A DNA stretch of 64,000 nucleotides from Glandiceps talaboti (GCF_964340395.1 NC_135551.1:5851963-5915962), one strand, 5' to 3'. Shown: positions 35,946 to 49,500, numbered from the stretch's first letter. Made by a program: numbers and translations. The notes: generated by a model not told the origin, from the sequence alone.

Positions 35946-36228
35946 AGAATTCAAATCTCATATGAAGAATATGTATGGTACATTTCTTGGAGATTCTTAT
36001 AATGAGAATTGCCTTTCTTGATGTTAAGATTCAATAAGAAAAAATTTCTGACAAATTCTTGTGGCAAGAAAACATTCTTGTGTCAAGAATATATTCCATA
36101 CATTTTGGCATTTTGCATACTTGAACTTTCTTATTTATTCTTGAACATGCTTGTTTGTTCTTAATTTTCTTGTGTCAAGAATTTTTTTCTTGAGACAAGA
36201 AAGTAAGAATTTTATTTCTGGTAGTGTA

Positions 36229-38350
36229 TGGGCTACAATATCTGGAAATGACGTAATTTGATAGATTAATGGTTGCTGTGATAAGAAAGAAGTACTGCAT
36301 GAACATCCCACTGTGATGTAAATAAAAAAATCAATATATAAATGAGCCAGTGGGCTAGAATACAAAGTGGTGAGTTTCATTAATTTTCTATTGAATACCC
36401 TTCCGTCCAAACATATGAACATTTTATAGTATACCTTTGTATTACTTTTGCTATTTTGAATAAATACAGAAAGCCAAAGGCACAAAACAGCAATATATAA
36501 CTAAGACTAGTAAGCGAGAAGGATAATGAAACTCAATAAATGGTATGGTCATAAGGTGTGGAACTGAAAAAAAATGTTTTGAAAATTGGATAGGATTTCA
36601 GATGTAGTGGACAGCAACCGTCATAAAATTGTGTACGTGTTTTATGTATGTCTGATTCTTTAACATGTTTTGATGTCTGTTACTGTAAGTTGCAGACTTA
36701 TATAAAATTGATATTCAATACATGCAATTGTAGCAAAGTCTTTAAGTTTCTCATTCAAGCGGAAAAGTAATAAAGAGTGGGCAATATTAAATTCAAAAAC
36801 AATAACCATAACCTGAGCTATTCACATGTATATATGAACATTAACCACTAGGCACAATCCATTGATATCAAACATATATATACAGTCATGTATACAGTAT
36901 GTACATGCACCTCGCAATAATATGTTATGTTAAAAAGCTATTTCTACTTTAAAAGATGTCATAAGGATTGAATTAGTTTATACTGATATACCTACATGTA
37001 ATGTAGTCATACTTACATGAGATTGTGTAAGTACTATATGTACATAGTAGTTGTTCAGGTCCTGAGCTATGATAACTTGTTACTCCAAAAAGTCACCGCA
37101 CCGTACTGATACATGTACATATACATTAGAAGTTGTCACTGACTGAACCACCATACTCAGTGTGATGCCAGAAGAAGTCAAGTTTTAGTACATCCTCATA
37201 ATTTTACATAAATGTATGATGTACATTTGTCATATATAAGGGTGCTATTCAACTTCAGATCTATATAAGGGCTTCTCCAAAGCATCAATGTATTTTACAG
37301 GTTGTTACTGACTCGGCTACATGATACTGTTAACAATACAATGTCAGAATATTAAATGGAAGAAATCAAGTTTTACCCGAGATGAATATTTATTACTTCC
37401 TCTCATCTAATAATTTTACATACATCAGTACCCACGTCATGACCATCATCCACTCACATTAGCCAATCATCATTGATCTCTAATGATGCATGTAATTGGA
37501 TTTCAGCACAAACAGAAAGATGCACACAAAGATTTATGTCATAGACTCTAATTGCAGTATCCTAATCACAACAACTAAAAGTGTGGACATCCAGTGTTTC
37601 CTTCATCTTCACTCCTCATACATGTACTTTGTACTTGATCTGTACATTGTAGGCAGTAAACTTTAAAGTTAAAGTGAGATTTTGTGAATTGACGTTTGAT
37701 AATAGTGTAACAGTTATATAGTGCCTTTCATAATTGTACTGAAATCATGATATATGGACAAGGATAGTCGCTAGCAAATTCATAACGATAAATATAATTA
37801 TTATACATAATTTACATTTTCTACATACCACATACAATGTATTTCAAAGTAATATTGGTATGATCTGAGATCAAAACATAATATCAAATCGTAAGTTTGT
37901 GTATATACCAGTGAAGTGCAGTACGAGATGAATGTTATGTCATGACATGAATATTTATGTGTACATTCTACTACTTCGACATTATAATATTTAAATTGTA
38001 CACTTGTACAGTGACATTAAACTTGCATCAAGAAACTTAGGAACAGATAAATCAGTAAAGTTATTATTTGTTAATACTACCATGTTCAATAGATTGATAT
38101 TTCAATTTGTTTGCCAGGTGTCTGAATCTATCATAGGAATTCAGTACAAAAATAACTTGAATCTTTTATCAAATGTTTATCCACAAGTATTGGGGTATTA
38201 TGAATAATATGGTATGATTAATTCATACCCAGTCAAGCACAATACAGATTAAATAGCCTCGAGTTCTTCATCTCAGAAAAAATGAAGTCAAGTTTACAAT
38301 GTAGCTGCAAATCCTCTAGTCACAGACTCGCATTCTAACTGTGCCACGTA
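36229..38350. other. Non-coding, no gene seen
   Basis: AT-rich. Immediately right of the TIR unit, ATCTGGAAATGACGTAATTTG resembles ATCTAGAAATGATATAATTTG at 27,548, so the unit may have landed in a dispersed repeat that also lies just to its left. The minus-strand ORF at 36,135-36,485 runs through the TIR and is rejected. Confidence 0.5.
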
Positions 38351-38457
38351 GCATTTTAAGTATTTTTGACAGACACATCCAGAAGGGTGTACATCCAGAA
38401 GGATGTACACCCTCTCCACCTTCCTGGATATGTGTCTGTCAGTAATACTTAAAATGC
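38351..38457. other. Long hairpin, about 50-nt arms and 4-nt loop
   Basis: The left arm begins GCATTTTAAGTATT, passes through GACAGACACATCC and ends GTGTACATCC. The loop is AGAA. The right arm begins GGATGTACAC and ends AATACTTAAAATGC. The right arm carries a few extra bases (TCTCCA), giving a bulge. It is either a structured RNA precursor or a fold-back element. Confidence 0.6.
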
Positions 38458-38699
38458 AAATTGTGTTTAACTAAAAGACTTAGGAAAATGAATTGGTATA
38501 TGAACCATGGACATATCCAAGCCAGTTGACTGACTCTAAAGTAGGTGTTGAAGGTGTACTTATATTAATGCCATTTGTTGTGACTTTGCATGCATGCATA
38601 TTTAAGTGATGTTCAAGTATGTACATATGTTTATCTAAATCATATGTGAAGTTAGTGATGTACTGACTCAATGTTCTTCTTATGGTGGGGAAACCATGG

Positions 38700-38725
38700 T
38701 AACAAAGGGGGGAGGGGGGAGGGTA
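38700..38725 (+). repeat. G-rich simple tract
   Basis: A short AGGGGGGAGGGGGGAGGG-type run on an AT-rich background; it could form a G-quadruplex. Confidence 0.8.
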
Positions 38726-39713
38726 ACCATGGTATACATTTAGATTTCCATCATAATAATTTTGTTTGGGATCTATGACCTAAATGTTGGGAATGTATAT
38801 ACATACAGTCATGTACTTGCCACCATTGGCTAAACACAGGTACACAATATAATGTAAATGGTACATGGTACATATATCAAGCTGTATGAGGAAATTATAT
38901 AAATTTTGCATCTAACTTTAATACAGTGCTTCAAATAATTGTATGTCACAAGGACAGTAGTTTAGGTGAAACTAATTTAAAATGAAATCCTGTATTGCTC
39001 AGCTTATAGTGTTTTTTACCACTGGTAGAGAACTGATTAGTACTGGCTAATACCTCAAGAAATCAGATGTTGGAAATTTTAGAATCTAGTGTTGTCAAAA
39101 GTCTAAAACACAGAACAGAAATATGGTATTAGGGAAAATCAATGAAAGTACAATGTATTTGGTACAATATACATTTTATTTTATTTTTTAAAGTAGCCAG
39201 TTGCTTAATATATCGGATCTTGTAATACACAAAGAACTCCCAACAAGAATGAAGAGGTTTTTGTAAAAAGAAATTATTTTCAATTGTTTGTGAATGAGTT
39301 GAGTTTATTTGTGGATCAGATTACTGTTAAACCTTGTCCAAACATTTTTCTGAATTCAACCGAGCTACAAATGATGTCTAAATATTTTACAGGTGAGGTA
39401 AGATATATAATTTATCTCATCCTTTCTTAGCACGTATAGTGATGACCCATCGTATAGAGTAAAGAAAATGATAAACATTTAGCCTTAAGTGTAACACAAA
39501 TTTGTATCATAAAGTTAATTATTTAGTGATACTGACATGCTTGGATGTGTGATATACTGCTATAGGAAATTGAATTTGATGGTTCTAGGCTAGAAATTAA
39601 ATGAATACTTGGTTATCACCTAGAAGTAGGAATAGTTGATATTTGCTATGAAGTAGCTTTTTGATTCCCATTTACAAATTGAAAAATTTGAAAGCCAGCC
39701 TCTGTACATATAC

Positions 39714-39983
39714 CAGGGCTTGAAATTAACATTTTTCTTTGGCAGTCTTTGTGGGCTGCTGGTGGTAGCTCAAGGATGGTGACCAGTAGGCCCATATTCC
39801 TGGACTGAAAACAGAGTTCCTCTCTATGAAATATGTGTCATTAAATACTTTGCAAATTCATATGTCTGTAAATCTTCCATAATCAGTGGTAGCCTGAGTG
39901 GGCAACCAGCTACAAATTATGGTATCCCCAAGACAAGAATTGGTAGTCTGTGGACACAGGACTACCGTTAATTTCAAGTCCTG
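39714..39983. mobile_element. Short TIR element, hAT-like termini
   Basis: CAGGGCTTGAAATTAAC at the left and CAGGACTTGAAATTAAC on the minus strand at the right are inverted termini of a 270-bp unit. TATAC flanks both ends (39,709-39,713 and 39,984-39,988), which is shorter than the 8 bp expected for hAT, so the duplication is uncertain. GAAATTAAC is shared with the terminus of the hAT element at 54,063. Confidence 0.75.
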
Positions 39984-41919
39984 TATACGCAGTGTTCTAG
40001 CTTCTATGGTGCACTTTTAAGGTTCATTCTCAGACTGATCAGTTGTGAACACATATTTTATTATTAATGATATTTATGAGTTAAAAATTTGCATGATTCT
40101 GTTTCAGCCATCTTATTGCTTCACATACATTAATTATATCTGGTTTTTATATGCATGTGTAATTTTTCTGAAGCCAATATAACTCTTATTTTGAACAAAG
40201 CAATAAAGTGACTCTCAAAATTTTTTGAATGAGGAAAGTGTCCATTTCTCTGAAGTCAAAAACATCTAAATATTACACACTGTTCTAATACATACAATGT
40301 ATACATGACTGTACAAAGTTAATGTTCTCTTCATTTAACTACATACTTGTATATATGACATTCTGATATTCAGAGTAAACTGAACCCTATGACGTGAGTG
40401 TGACATGGTGATGTGAGGAACATGTCACGCTACTGTACAGATACATGTATGTTTATGGAACATATAAATATACTCAGACAAAATTTAAATAGATCTGGTT
40501 ATGTTTGACATGATAAAGATGGTGTGTACATTTGTACATGTAGATAGGAGATTGAAGTTAGTGATGAAAAAATTTGAAAATTCATCGTTAAGTTTGAACA
40601 AGATGCAAGTTCAACCTTAAGAGTCATCTACTGTCATGGTATAAGCTTGTGTACTTGGACAGTGTAACTTTGGAGTACATGTATTTCCACTTTGAAGGAC
40701 ACAACTTGATATGTGCATGTATAATAATGAAATATGTATTCCAAGGTAATCCATCACTCAGTCTCTGGATTAAGTCAGTTGTCATAAAAAAATATTTTTC
40801 CACATGAATGACTTTCATTGACTGCAAATCCCTTGGTTATTCTTAATGCTATCATGTAAATATACTAACAGGCCCTTTCATAATATTAATAATTAGATAC
40901 AGAAATATTGATACATTGCTAAAGTTACAAAGCAGAAAGTTTGAATTTTGCTTGAATTGTATAGTGTTGAATCCAAATGTTAATGAGTTATTATAGCATT
41001 CATAGGCAACTTACTATGCTGCCCAGTTCCATCTGCCAATGGTGATTACAAATTATACATTTTTGAAATATGTGAATTCTACTTGTTTTACTATAGCATG
41101 AAGAAAGTATACAATATTAAATTTGATAAATAACAGATAAATTGTGTCATAATTGTATGGGGATGATGGTGGTGTTCAGAAGATACAGTGACTAAATATA
41201 TATCAAGCTATCTAGAGGACATTGTACTTTGTACAGTGTACATGTACCTGTAGGTCTCAGTAGAATGAAAGAATTGCATTTTACAAAATGATAGAATCTA
41301 GGGAATTAATAAATGGCATTGCTCATTTATCTCTCCTATGATTACAATTTACCCGTAAGTAGGCACTTACATGTGGATGAGTTTGTACCCAGGTGCAAGG
41401 CTTGTACACATTTACAAACTTTTTTAAAATTCTGCCTGAATACCATCTCACACATTTTATCATTTGGTTTCCTCCATACTGGCTCAGTACATGTACATGT
41501 ACACAATCAGACAAACTTGGCCCTTGGCAAATGAAGGGTTCTCTATCGCTTCCATGAGTGTCATCTATATATACATGTACAAAGCACAACTTGAAGTTGA
41601 AGTAACAAGGCAGTAACTGTACAATTCCCAACTGTGTATGCAACTTTGATAACGAACCTGCCCTTGTACAATTATTGTGTTTTCACTCACTTTCAGTGTC
41701 CGCTTGGTTTGCCTCATAAATACTCATAAAAGTTAACAATGTGGCTTTATTGGTGGTGGTTACATCATCAGTGCTATGTGTAATCAATCATATTTGTCCT
41801 ACATGTAGATGTAGATTGGTTCATGTATCATCTTGCATGAAATGAATGTATAATTGGTAATTACTTAAATGAGATGTTATTCCACAATATTTTTCACCTT
41901 TTAGCCAAGGAAAATACAA

Positions 41920-42160
41920 GTGACCTAAGGGGGCTTTGGTATTATGAGACAATTGATGAGTAGTGACACAATCCTTTGGTCACAAGTATGGTATTTTCCT
42001 GCTGAATGAAGAAAAATATTGGAGAATAACATAATTGAACCAAGTCCAGTAATATCAAAGAAAAATCGGGGAAAGTACATGTAATGCCAGTTTTGGACGT
42101 TTTGACTCGTATTTCGAACACGGCAGAATCAGTGATGTAGACACACATTGTTGTTACATA
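41920..42160. repeat. Dispersed repeat, second copy of the 13,060-13,340 family
   Basis: It shares GAATGAAGAAAAATATTGGA and TTTTGACTCGTATTTCGAAC-type blocks with the first copy in a different arrangement. Boundaries are approximate. Confidence 0.5.
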
Positions 42161-45100
42161 AACGCACATTGTCATGTTATAGAACAACCATGGTATAAAT
42201 TCCATATTTATTTGAACTTGGCTAATGCATGGTATAATCTGATATTTGCAGCAATTACTATAGTTTGAGTAAAGGTCATTTGAGGAGGAAATAATACAGA
42301 CCCAAAATTAGCTAATGCCTACAATTGTTCAAGATGTGCAATGTTTACAACTTTTTCTTGAAAAAACTCCACAAGGCTGTGATCAATAGGTTGCTTTAAA
42401 TTTTGTGAGGTGCATGAACTGTCTATTCAACGTTATTGAGAAATGGCATAATTATATGAATTGTAAAAATGAAATATGGATTGAAATATGATGTATGTAG
42501 TATGTGGTCGTTGTACGTAACATGTAATTCTCTATCCTTTCAAGGTTTCAAATATTTCTACCATTAAGTACACAACTACATGTACATGTATACTTTCAGA
42601 GGGTATTTTTTTTATTTAAATACCAACAACTACAACAATTACTAACTTGTTCTGTGTACAGTGTACACAACTCAGTGGATTTTAATCAATAATGTATTGT
42701 TCTAAGATTACGTATGGTCATGCGTCGTAAAATGCAATGTCGTCTAAAGTTTCAGTTATTAAATGATTTAATATTAAAAGCAGATGAAATTACACAAGAT
42801 TACAATGGTAAATACCGGATCTACATGTATCATGTACAAGTATAGAATACATCACTGATTACTAAACATACCCTCATCAGGTTTCTAATTTTTTTAATAT
42901 GAAGTGAACGAATCGCTGAACAAATAAATCTATTTGCCTCTAAGAACATGAATTTCTGGGAGTTAGGGACTGGAAAATTGGAGAGATTAATTAATTATTA
43001 ATTCCAGAGTATCAAATTCATATGTTATTTGAAACGTAAACAGTAAATTTTTACAACAATGTAATCTGCTTAATGATGTACATGTAGATAAATTTCAAGG
43101 TAAAAAAGATCAAAGGTAGGAAAGGTTTTAAGGTACTGTAAAAAAACCTGCAGTCATAGATTAAAAAGGATCACTATTTTCAGATATTTTATCACTCAGG
43201 GTAAAAAAAGTTTATGGTCGTCAGTGAAAATTCCCATTACCAAGTACATGTACATGTATATCAGATATCTAAAACCCAAGCTGATACATGTGTATTTACA
43301 TTTTTGTATAAATACACAAATAGTGGATGGTTTCAACAAAATTCAACTCACAAGATTTCCAAACATTTTGACTAGCTTTCGTCATATATTTAACATATTA
43401 TGTCCTCAGTAGATACAAAATGTAGTTACATAGGAAATCATCTCATCTTGTTGCAGAAAGATTCAATGTATCCACATTTTAATTTTAATTATTTCAAGTA
43501 AAGTTTACTGTATATGCATTCCGCATGACAGAGCTATATACATGTACCGGTACTGTTATGCATCAATTACTGGGTTACGAATGGAAATGAACAGTACCTG
43601 TTTCTCCTGTCCACTTTTTTTGTGTGAAACACCGGCAAGTTTATCAATCAGGTATTAATTACTGAAGTAGAATGAATGAGACCAGACTACCTACATATTA
43701 AAAGCAGCGTACCAGTCATTCTTGACATTTATGTACTAGATTCTTGTCTATTTGATATGCAACTGGAATTTGCAAACACCCCGGAACTTTGTGAGTCTAT
43801 TCACATGGGGGTGGGGGTGTGTGTGTGTTAATAAATGATTTGTTAAACTCTCAATTCCCATGGATAAACTGGTTTGTTAACATGACCACCACATTGCAGA
43901 ATTGAGGAGGTGTTTTCACATGAGATTAAGCAGGCATAGTATTAAAATATTTAAAAGTATTATAAGTACATTTATGCATGTAGCTTAGAGCTGGTAGAAT
44001 TACACAATTATCAATCTGTATTCTGGCAATGTCATCCGTGGATTATAGTAAGTCATGTATTTAATGTTTAGCATACCTTAAGAGGAAACACCTGGGTGAG
44101 TGTTTTATATCACAACTGACTTCATTTCATACTTTTGAAATTCAGTGTGTGGTCGATTTAAAATGATTGATTCTTGTGAGTGAGTGATCACATACCTATG
44201 GAGTGAAATTTAAAAGGTTTTCTTCAAATTAATCTCTAATCTTAATCCTTCAAATTTTAAGTTTTGTTTCTTTTGTCTAAAATACATGTACATTACTTAC
44301 AATACTACATGTATAATATTATGTACATTATATTATTGCTGTATTTTGTCCAAAAAAAGACATTATATCCCAAGTGCACGTTATACATGTATTAATCAAA
44401 ATATGTTATTATGTTATATATGCTTGAAAGCATTTTATATGCCAATTACATGTACTTCATTTCTAGGTCTGCCCGAGTAATTTATCCAGAAGATGTGGTT
44501 ATTGGCTGAGATAGAATAACCTTGAAACAAGGACATTTAAGATTAAAATGATGATAAAATGCATTAATTAGTTAACTGGAATTAAGAACATCAACTTTAT
44601 GGTCATGAGAGAATTGTATGACTGACGTTCTCATTCTATATGTAATTCTCTGTGGTATTTTGTGTATTAGATTAATAGGATGATATGGATACCCCTGATT
44701 AATGATCTAACTATGGTTAATGATATCAAACAATTTCCTGCTACATTTCAGATACTATCAATCCAATTATAGAAATCAAAGCTGACACTTACAGAATGAT
44801 GTACTAGCATATGCACTAGTTGATTTGAATGTTGAGTTCCCTTACCTGCAGTGCATTGCATCCATTCTGTTACATGTACATGTAACAAAGAGCTCTATAT
44901 AAGGCAGAACCCCATGGAGTATGAGTGTCAGTGTGGCATACACAGAGTACATTGTATTTGTAAGACTGTGTGGTGCTTTTTGTAGTCGTACTTTCAAAAG
45001 TGTAGTTAGTAAATGTGCAGCAGAAAACACCACAAACTTGAGTACAAATGCAACCAGGTACTGAACATACTCTGGCACCCATGTGTAGTTAAGTTTTAGC

Positions 45101-45779
45101 AGGTTTCATTTTACATTGATTTGCTACACCGACAGCACCTTCTAAAATGTACAGTTAGACTACATGTAAGTATAGGAAAAAACATAATAGTTTCAAATCT
45201 CAAGCGTACATAATATGCAAAGTGTACATTGTTTGAAGAATTAAATATTAATTAAGCTCTGTGTCATAAGTCTGGGTTAGACTTAGTTTCATGAACTCTG
45301 GACATTTTAAAGCAATGAAGCATATTTTAGATAAAAATAAGATTGTTTTCAAAGACAAAAGGTCATTTTCATCCATTTCTTTTTTAAAACATATACAAAT
45401 ATACCCGTACTTGTGGTAACTTGGTAAAATGATAACATATCCCTGTACTACATGTACTGTATGGATGCCATACATGTATAATGTCGATAAGCTCTTAGTA
45501 GTTAAGTCCATTATATTTACACTAATGAAAGTGCTGATCTGTAATTCATTATTCAACAAATATGGGATTCAATCCAACATGTACAGACTATCCTGGAAGC
45601 ATATAGTTTACTGTAGGAACCCCTGAAGGTGAGATAAGCCTGTCTCCAGATGTACAATTCATTCATTCAGTCATTCATCTTATATAAAAGCTAGGGGAAT
45701 GACTCAATGCCCAACACATTAATTTTGCATAAAACAAGCTAATCAGGACAACTATCAAACTAAAAGTGCATGATCATCA
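42161..45779. other. Non-coding, no supported gene
   Basis: AT-rich with many ACATGTAC words and a short G/T tract at about 43,807-43,829. A minus-strand ORF at 44,842-45,078 ends at a CTGCAG|GTAAGG donor-like site, but no partner exon or similarity was found. Confidence 0.45.
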
Positions 45780-46185
45780 GGAGTACATCACTGTTTTGAA
45801 TTCAGGTACTTTCATGAAATATATACATTGTAACAAGATGTCACCTGGAACGTCAAGTACTGCATATAAAACTGTTTTGAATACAGCTGTCATCACTACA
45901 TGTGCTGTAATGTTATATTTATGAATACAGGGTATACTAGGACTCATCAGGGAAGAGTCAAGTATATCACCTAAGCTTTTCTGAATGCAGCTGGTTAAGT
46001 ACATTGTATGTGAAAATCACAATTCACAACACAGCAATGTTCTATAAACCTTGCAAGTACAGGACCAAGACAAGTAGTTTATGTCATCAGGGAAGTCAGG
46101 CTAATAGTATAATGTATCACTGCTATTTAATCACCTTTGAATAAAGCTGCTTTCATTGCCGAAGTGTATCCTTTATATTAGAGCT
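45775..46185 (+). repeat. Degenerate tandem repeat, about four units of 110-140 bp
   Basis: CATCAGG, then a TTTTGAAT(T/A)CAG or TTCTGAATGCAGCTG or TTTGAATAAAGCTG block, then TGTCATCACT- or CATTGC-like text recur four times. Weak but consistent order. Confidence 0.45.
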
Positions 46186-46381
46186 TTAATCCTGAAAGCT
46201 GCTTCAAACTGTTGATTATTGATGAGATTTAATGTGACTTTTTCCTCCAAGGTAAATATATGTTTGACAAACTGAAAATTTAAGGTGTCATGCAGCTCAA
46301 TCCAGGAACTTACTCATTGACATGGCAGATGGAGTATACACCCATGTACATAGGTGAGCTAAGATGGACAAAACCCCCTCC

Positions 46382-46403
46382 CACACACACACACACACAC
46401 ACA
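46382..46403 (+). repeat. (CA)n microsatellite
   Basis: Uninterrupted CA dinucleotides about 100 bp left of the hairpin at 46,502. Confidence 0.9.
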
Positions 46404-46501
46404 TAGAAGGGCAGTATCTCTGATAGCACATTTATTTTTCAAGTACATGATTTTTAACCACATTAATTTTAACACAAATTGTTTTAATACAGAAAGCCAC
46501 A

Positions 46502-46583
46502 TCGTCGCGTCAGTGCAGTAAGGTCGTATCTGCCTATACAATTGCAAAGAAGCAGATACGACTTTTCTGCACTGACGCAACGA
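46502..46583. ncRNA. Pre-miRNA-like hairpin, 32-bp stem, 18-nt loop
   Basis: The left arm (46,502-46,533) begins TCGTCGCGTCAGTGCAG and ends GTCGTATCTGC. The right arm (46,552-46,583) begins GCAGATACGAC and ends CTGCACTGACGCAACGA. Of 32 positions 29 pair canonically, and one more can be a G-U wobble in the plus-strand RNA. The loop is A/T-rich. Arm length, few mismatches and loop size fit a metazoan microRNA precursor, though a tiny fold-back MITE would look the same. No known miRNA was recognised. Confidence 0.45.
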
Positions 46584-49500
46584 CATGTTGTACACTGCCA
46601 TAATCTTAAGCAGTGTACCGGTACATGTACATCTGCATTTTGGGAACCAGTACTTACAATGTCCTGATTACCAGCCTAGGGTGATTATGTCCAAATAACC
46701 AAGATGCTGCCTTCACCCCACACTTCAAGTTCAACAAGTGTTCTTAGTTTGCCATACATGTAATATTAAACATTGATATTCACTGCCATTGGCTGCATGG
46801 CAATGTACTTTGATAGCAGCTGCAGTCTAAAAAAAATCAATACAAAGTTGATTCCATGTCTCATAAACAGTTTTCACTGGCGTAAAGTATTGATTGATGT
46901 CAGGTTGTCTTATATTTTATTGAAATCTAAATTTGTTTATTCCTAGCTGATACACGAGAATTTCTACGTTCAATTAATTTTACTATGTTTTCGGGTAGTG
47001 GTGTGAAGAATGCAATAACTCATACTAAACATCTCTTGTGTTGTGTTGTCAGAGATAGATATAAACCATTTATCTTATTAAGTGTTAACACTGTTGGTAT
47101 GGCAATGGTTGCATTAGTTGTAATTTAATATGTCTCCAGTGATTTAAATGACATTCAACTGATTTACAATCATGATTTATTGATTACATAAAACTATTAC
47201 TTGACAGTATCAGATAATGTAACATATTTAGTGCAAGGAAAATTAAAATTTAAAGTGTTTCTAGTGATTTTGTTTCATTGTAGATTTATTGACTTATAGT
47301 TAAATTATTAACATTGTTAAGAGATAGTTACTGAATGGCTCATAAATACACAAAATTGTATCAAATTGGAATGTGAAGTGTAGTAACATGTTTATCAAGA
47401 ACAAAGCACCTTCAAAAGTGTTTTTAATGACACTTTCATGGTAAATTTATTGGCAAATATGATATACAATTTGGACAAGTAGAGATGGCTTTTAGGACTG
47501 GTTTAATAATGGTACAGCATTGTGTCCATAATGCAAAAAGTTATGAAATGATCTCCTGGGGCTATTTACAGTTGGTTTTTTGGACACAAACCATGATTAA
47601 TTTCAGGGGTTTGAACAATTCCCTATATTGTATGTATTTTGTACATGATTCAGAAATGCTAAAGGTGTGACATTAAAGATATAAAACTATGCCTTGATAA
47701 AATGTAATTGTACTGTAATATAATGATCACAATGAAAACAATGTAAAGGGTTTTGATGAGTTGTAAACTACATGTAGATACATAAAGCAATACATTATTC
47801 AATGATTCTATTATTTAATTTAGTAGCATTGTTCATTTGATTGTAAGTGAGTTAAATGTTACACAATCTGTTAAATTTAACATCATGTGCTTTAGCCAAA
47901 ATTAGCATACATTACCTAACAGATAGGGTGCATATTGCAAAAAAGGAAAATAGATGAAAGTTACATATAATATGATGCAAGTTTAATTGTTGTGTGGTAG
48001 CATCAACTTGTAATGTAATTTAGGATTATGTATAATGCCTAAAAGTTTGTGATTTGTTTTATTTTGGAAAATCCCATCATATTGGAATTATTGTACTTAT
48101 TGAAAGTATACTATACCTTTACTTAATTTAATATCAAATTATGATGATTAAGTACTAAGGTTTCATTTACAGTAGAAAAGGTGATTATATTTGACTGTAA
48201 AAGTTAAATAGTTTTTAGTGGAAATCAACAAAAATACACTTTTTCGGGGTAAAAATCAGTGATGTGTGAGTCAAAATGTCAAAATTCACCATGGAAACCA
48301 TAACTTGAAATATAAAGTCAACATAAGACATGTAACACATAGTGTATTTATCTTGTCTTTATTGTGAAATGTTATGTAGGAAAAATGAGCCAATGAACCT
48401 GCATCTCACCCTTAAACTTTGTAACAACTGTAATATGTTGCAGGGACATTTACTGTTTGTTTTTAGCTACCGTACCTCTATAGACTCATAGATCTAGAGT
48501 CCGACTCATTTACAGTCTTGTCAATGATATGTGAAGAACCCATTTAATTGCTACAGTGGTACATTGTAATTTCCAGATGAGTTTGCTTTTAACCAGCATT
48601 CTCAGTATTCTACAGTATTCTACAGCAATGTACCTCATGCTAGAGGGTCAAAATACAATATAGAATAAGAATGCTATACTCACATTTACCTAGATGTTCA
48701 GCATGTACATTTGTAGTACTAGTACATGTATTGCACATGTAGCAGAAGTAATGGTGTCAACCATGAACTTGAATGTTCCTTATATTTATGATGCACTTAA
48801 GGCAGTAAAATTCTCTTCCGGTACTGAGAATGATGAAGTTATATACTGATTTAATAATTCACTTCTGAACCAGTTAAATTAAATAGAGCTGCCAATAAAC
48901 ATTTCATAGTACTGTAGGCATGATTATCACTTGATATTAATTGGTTCATCAAAAATTGAAAATAAGCTGATCATGTACATGTAAGAGCTACCATTCATAA
49001 TCAGTCCAATTGATCAGACTATGTGCTTGCTGGATCTGATTCTGATACACTTGTTGATAATAGTGAATACGTATAGTGATTGAAATCACACACAGATCCA
49101 CTGAGTAGACAGGCTAAATAAATCCAATTGTATCATTACAATCTCAGCCAATTATAGAAATGCACATTGTGATTGATATCATACTCATAACACACGGCTA
49201 AATTGTTACAAACAGTTAAGATGCATATAGCTCAGACTGCCTAAAGAAGCAATTAATGAATTTACGTAATTAGCTTATTAGAACCACTGTACTTAATTAA
49301 AAAAACAGCTTCCAACTTGCCACTTTTTGACTGTATGCAGTAATTGCCAGGATGTCCTGTTTAATTCATTTCTAATTGTATTAATAATTCACAGTAACTT
49401 AGAAAATTCAGTTATCAATATTGAGCATTTACTGTCAAAGTATGGTGTTTAAAATGACATTGATCTTATCTACATGCTGACCAGATACATGTAGTTCCAT

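Larger units (their letters stand above)
27998..36226. mobile_element. 8.2-kb TA-flanked TIR unit containing two giant palindromic arrays
   Basis: The left end CACTACCAGAAATGAAATTC and the right end read on the minus strand, CACTACCAGAAATAAAATTC, are inverted repeats. TA sits directly outside both (27,996-27,997 and 36,227-36,228). Similarity continues inward through the CAAGAAAAAAATTCTT motif that the internal arrays amplify. Order: left TIR, 31-bp array (to about 30,060), unique segment with a LINE remnant (to about 32,730), 92-bp array (to about 35,940), divergent subterminal copies, right TIR. The TA target and TACACTACC-type termini suggest a Tc1/mariner-like non-autonomous element. No transposase was recognised. 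A 2-bp duplication alone is weak evidence, but the matching outer 20 bp make a single mobile unit likely. Confidence 0.8.

Noticed and set aside
36135-36485. 116-codon minus-strand ORF
   Set aside because: Crosses the right terminal repeat of the 8.2-kb unit into flanking DNA, so it cannot be an ancestral gene.
41323-41643. 106-codon minus-strand ORF
   Set aside because: No domain or splice context; it includes ACATGTACATGT repeat text and lacks coding character.
44842-45082. Two overlapping minus-strand ORFs ending near a CTGCAG|GTAAGG donor-like site
   Set aside because: Two frames are equally open, no acceptor partner or similarity was seen, and the sequence contains common ACATGTAC repeats. 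Transcript data could revive it.
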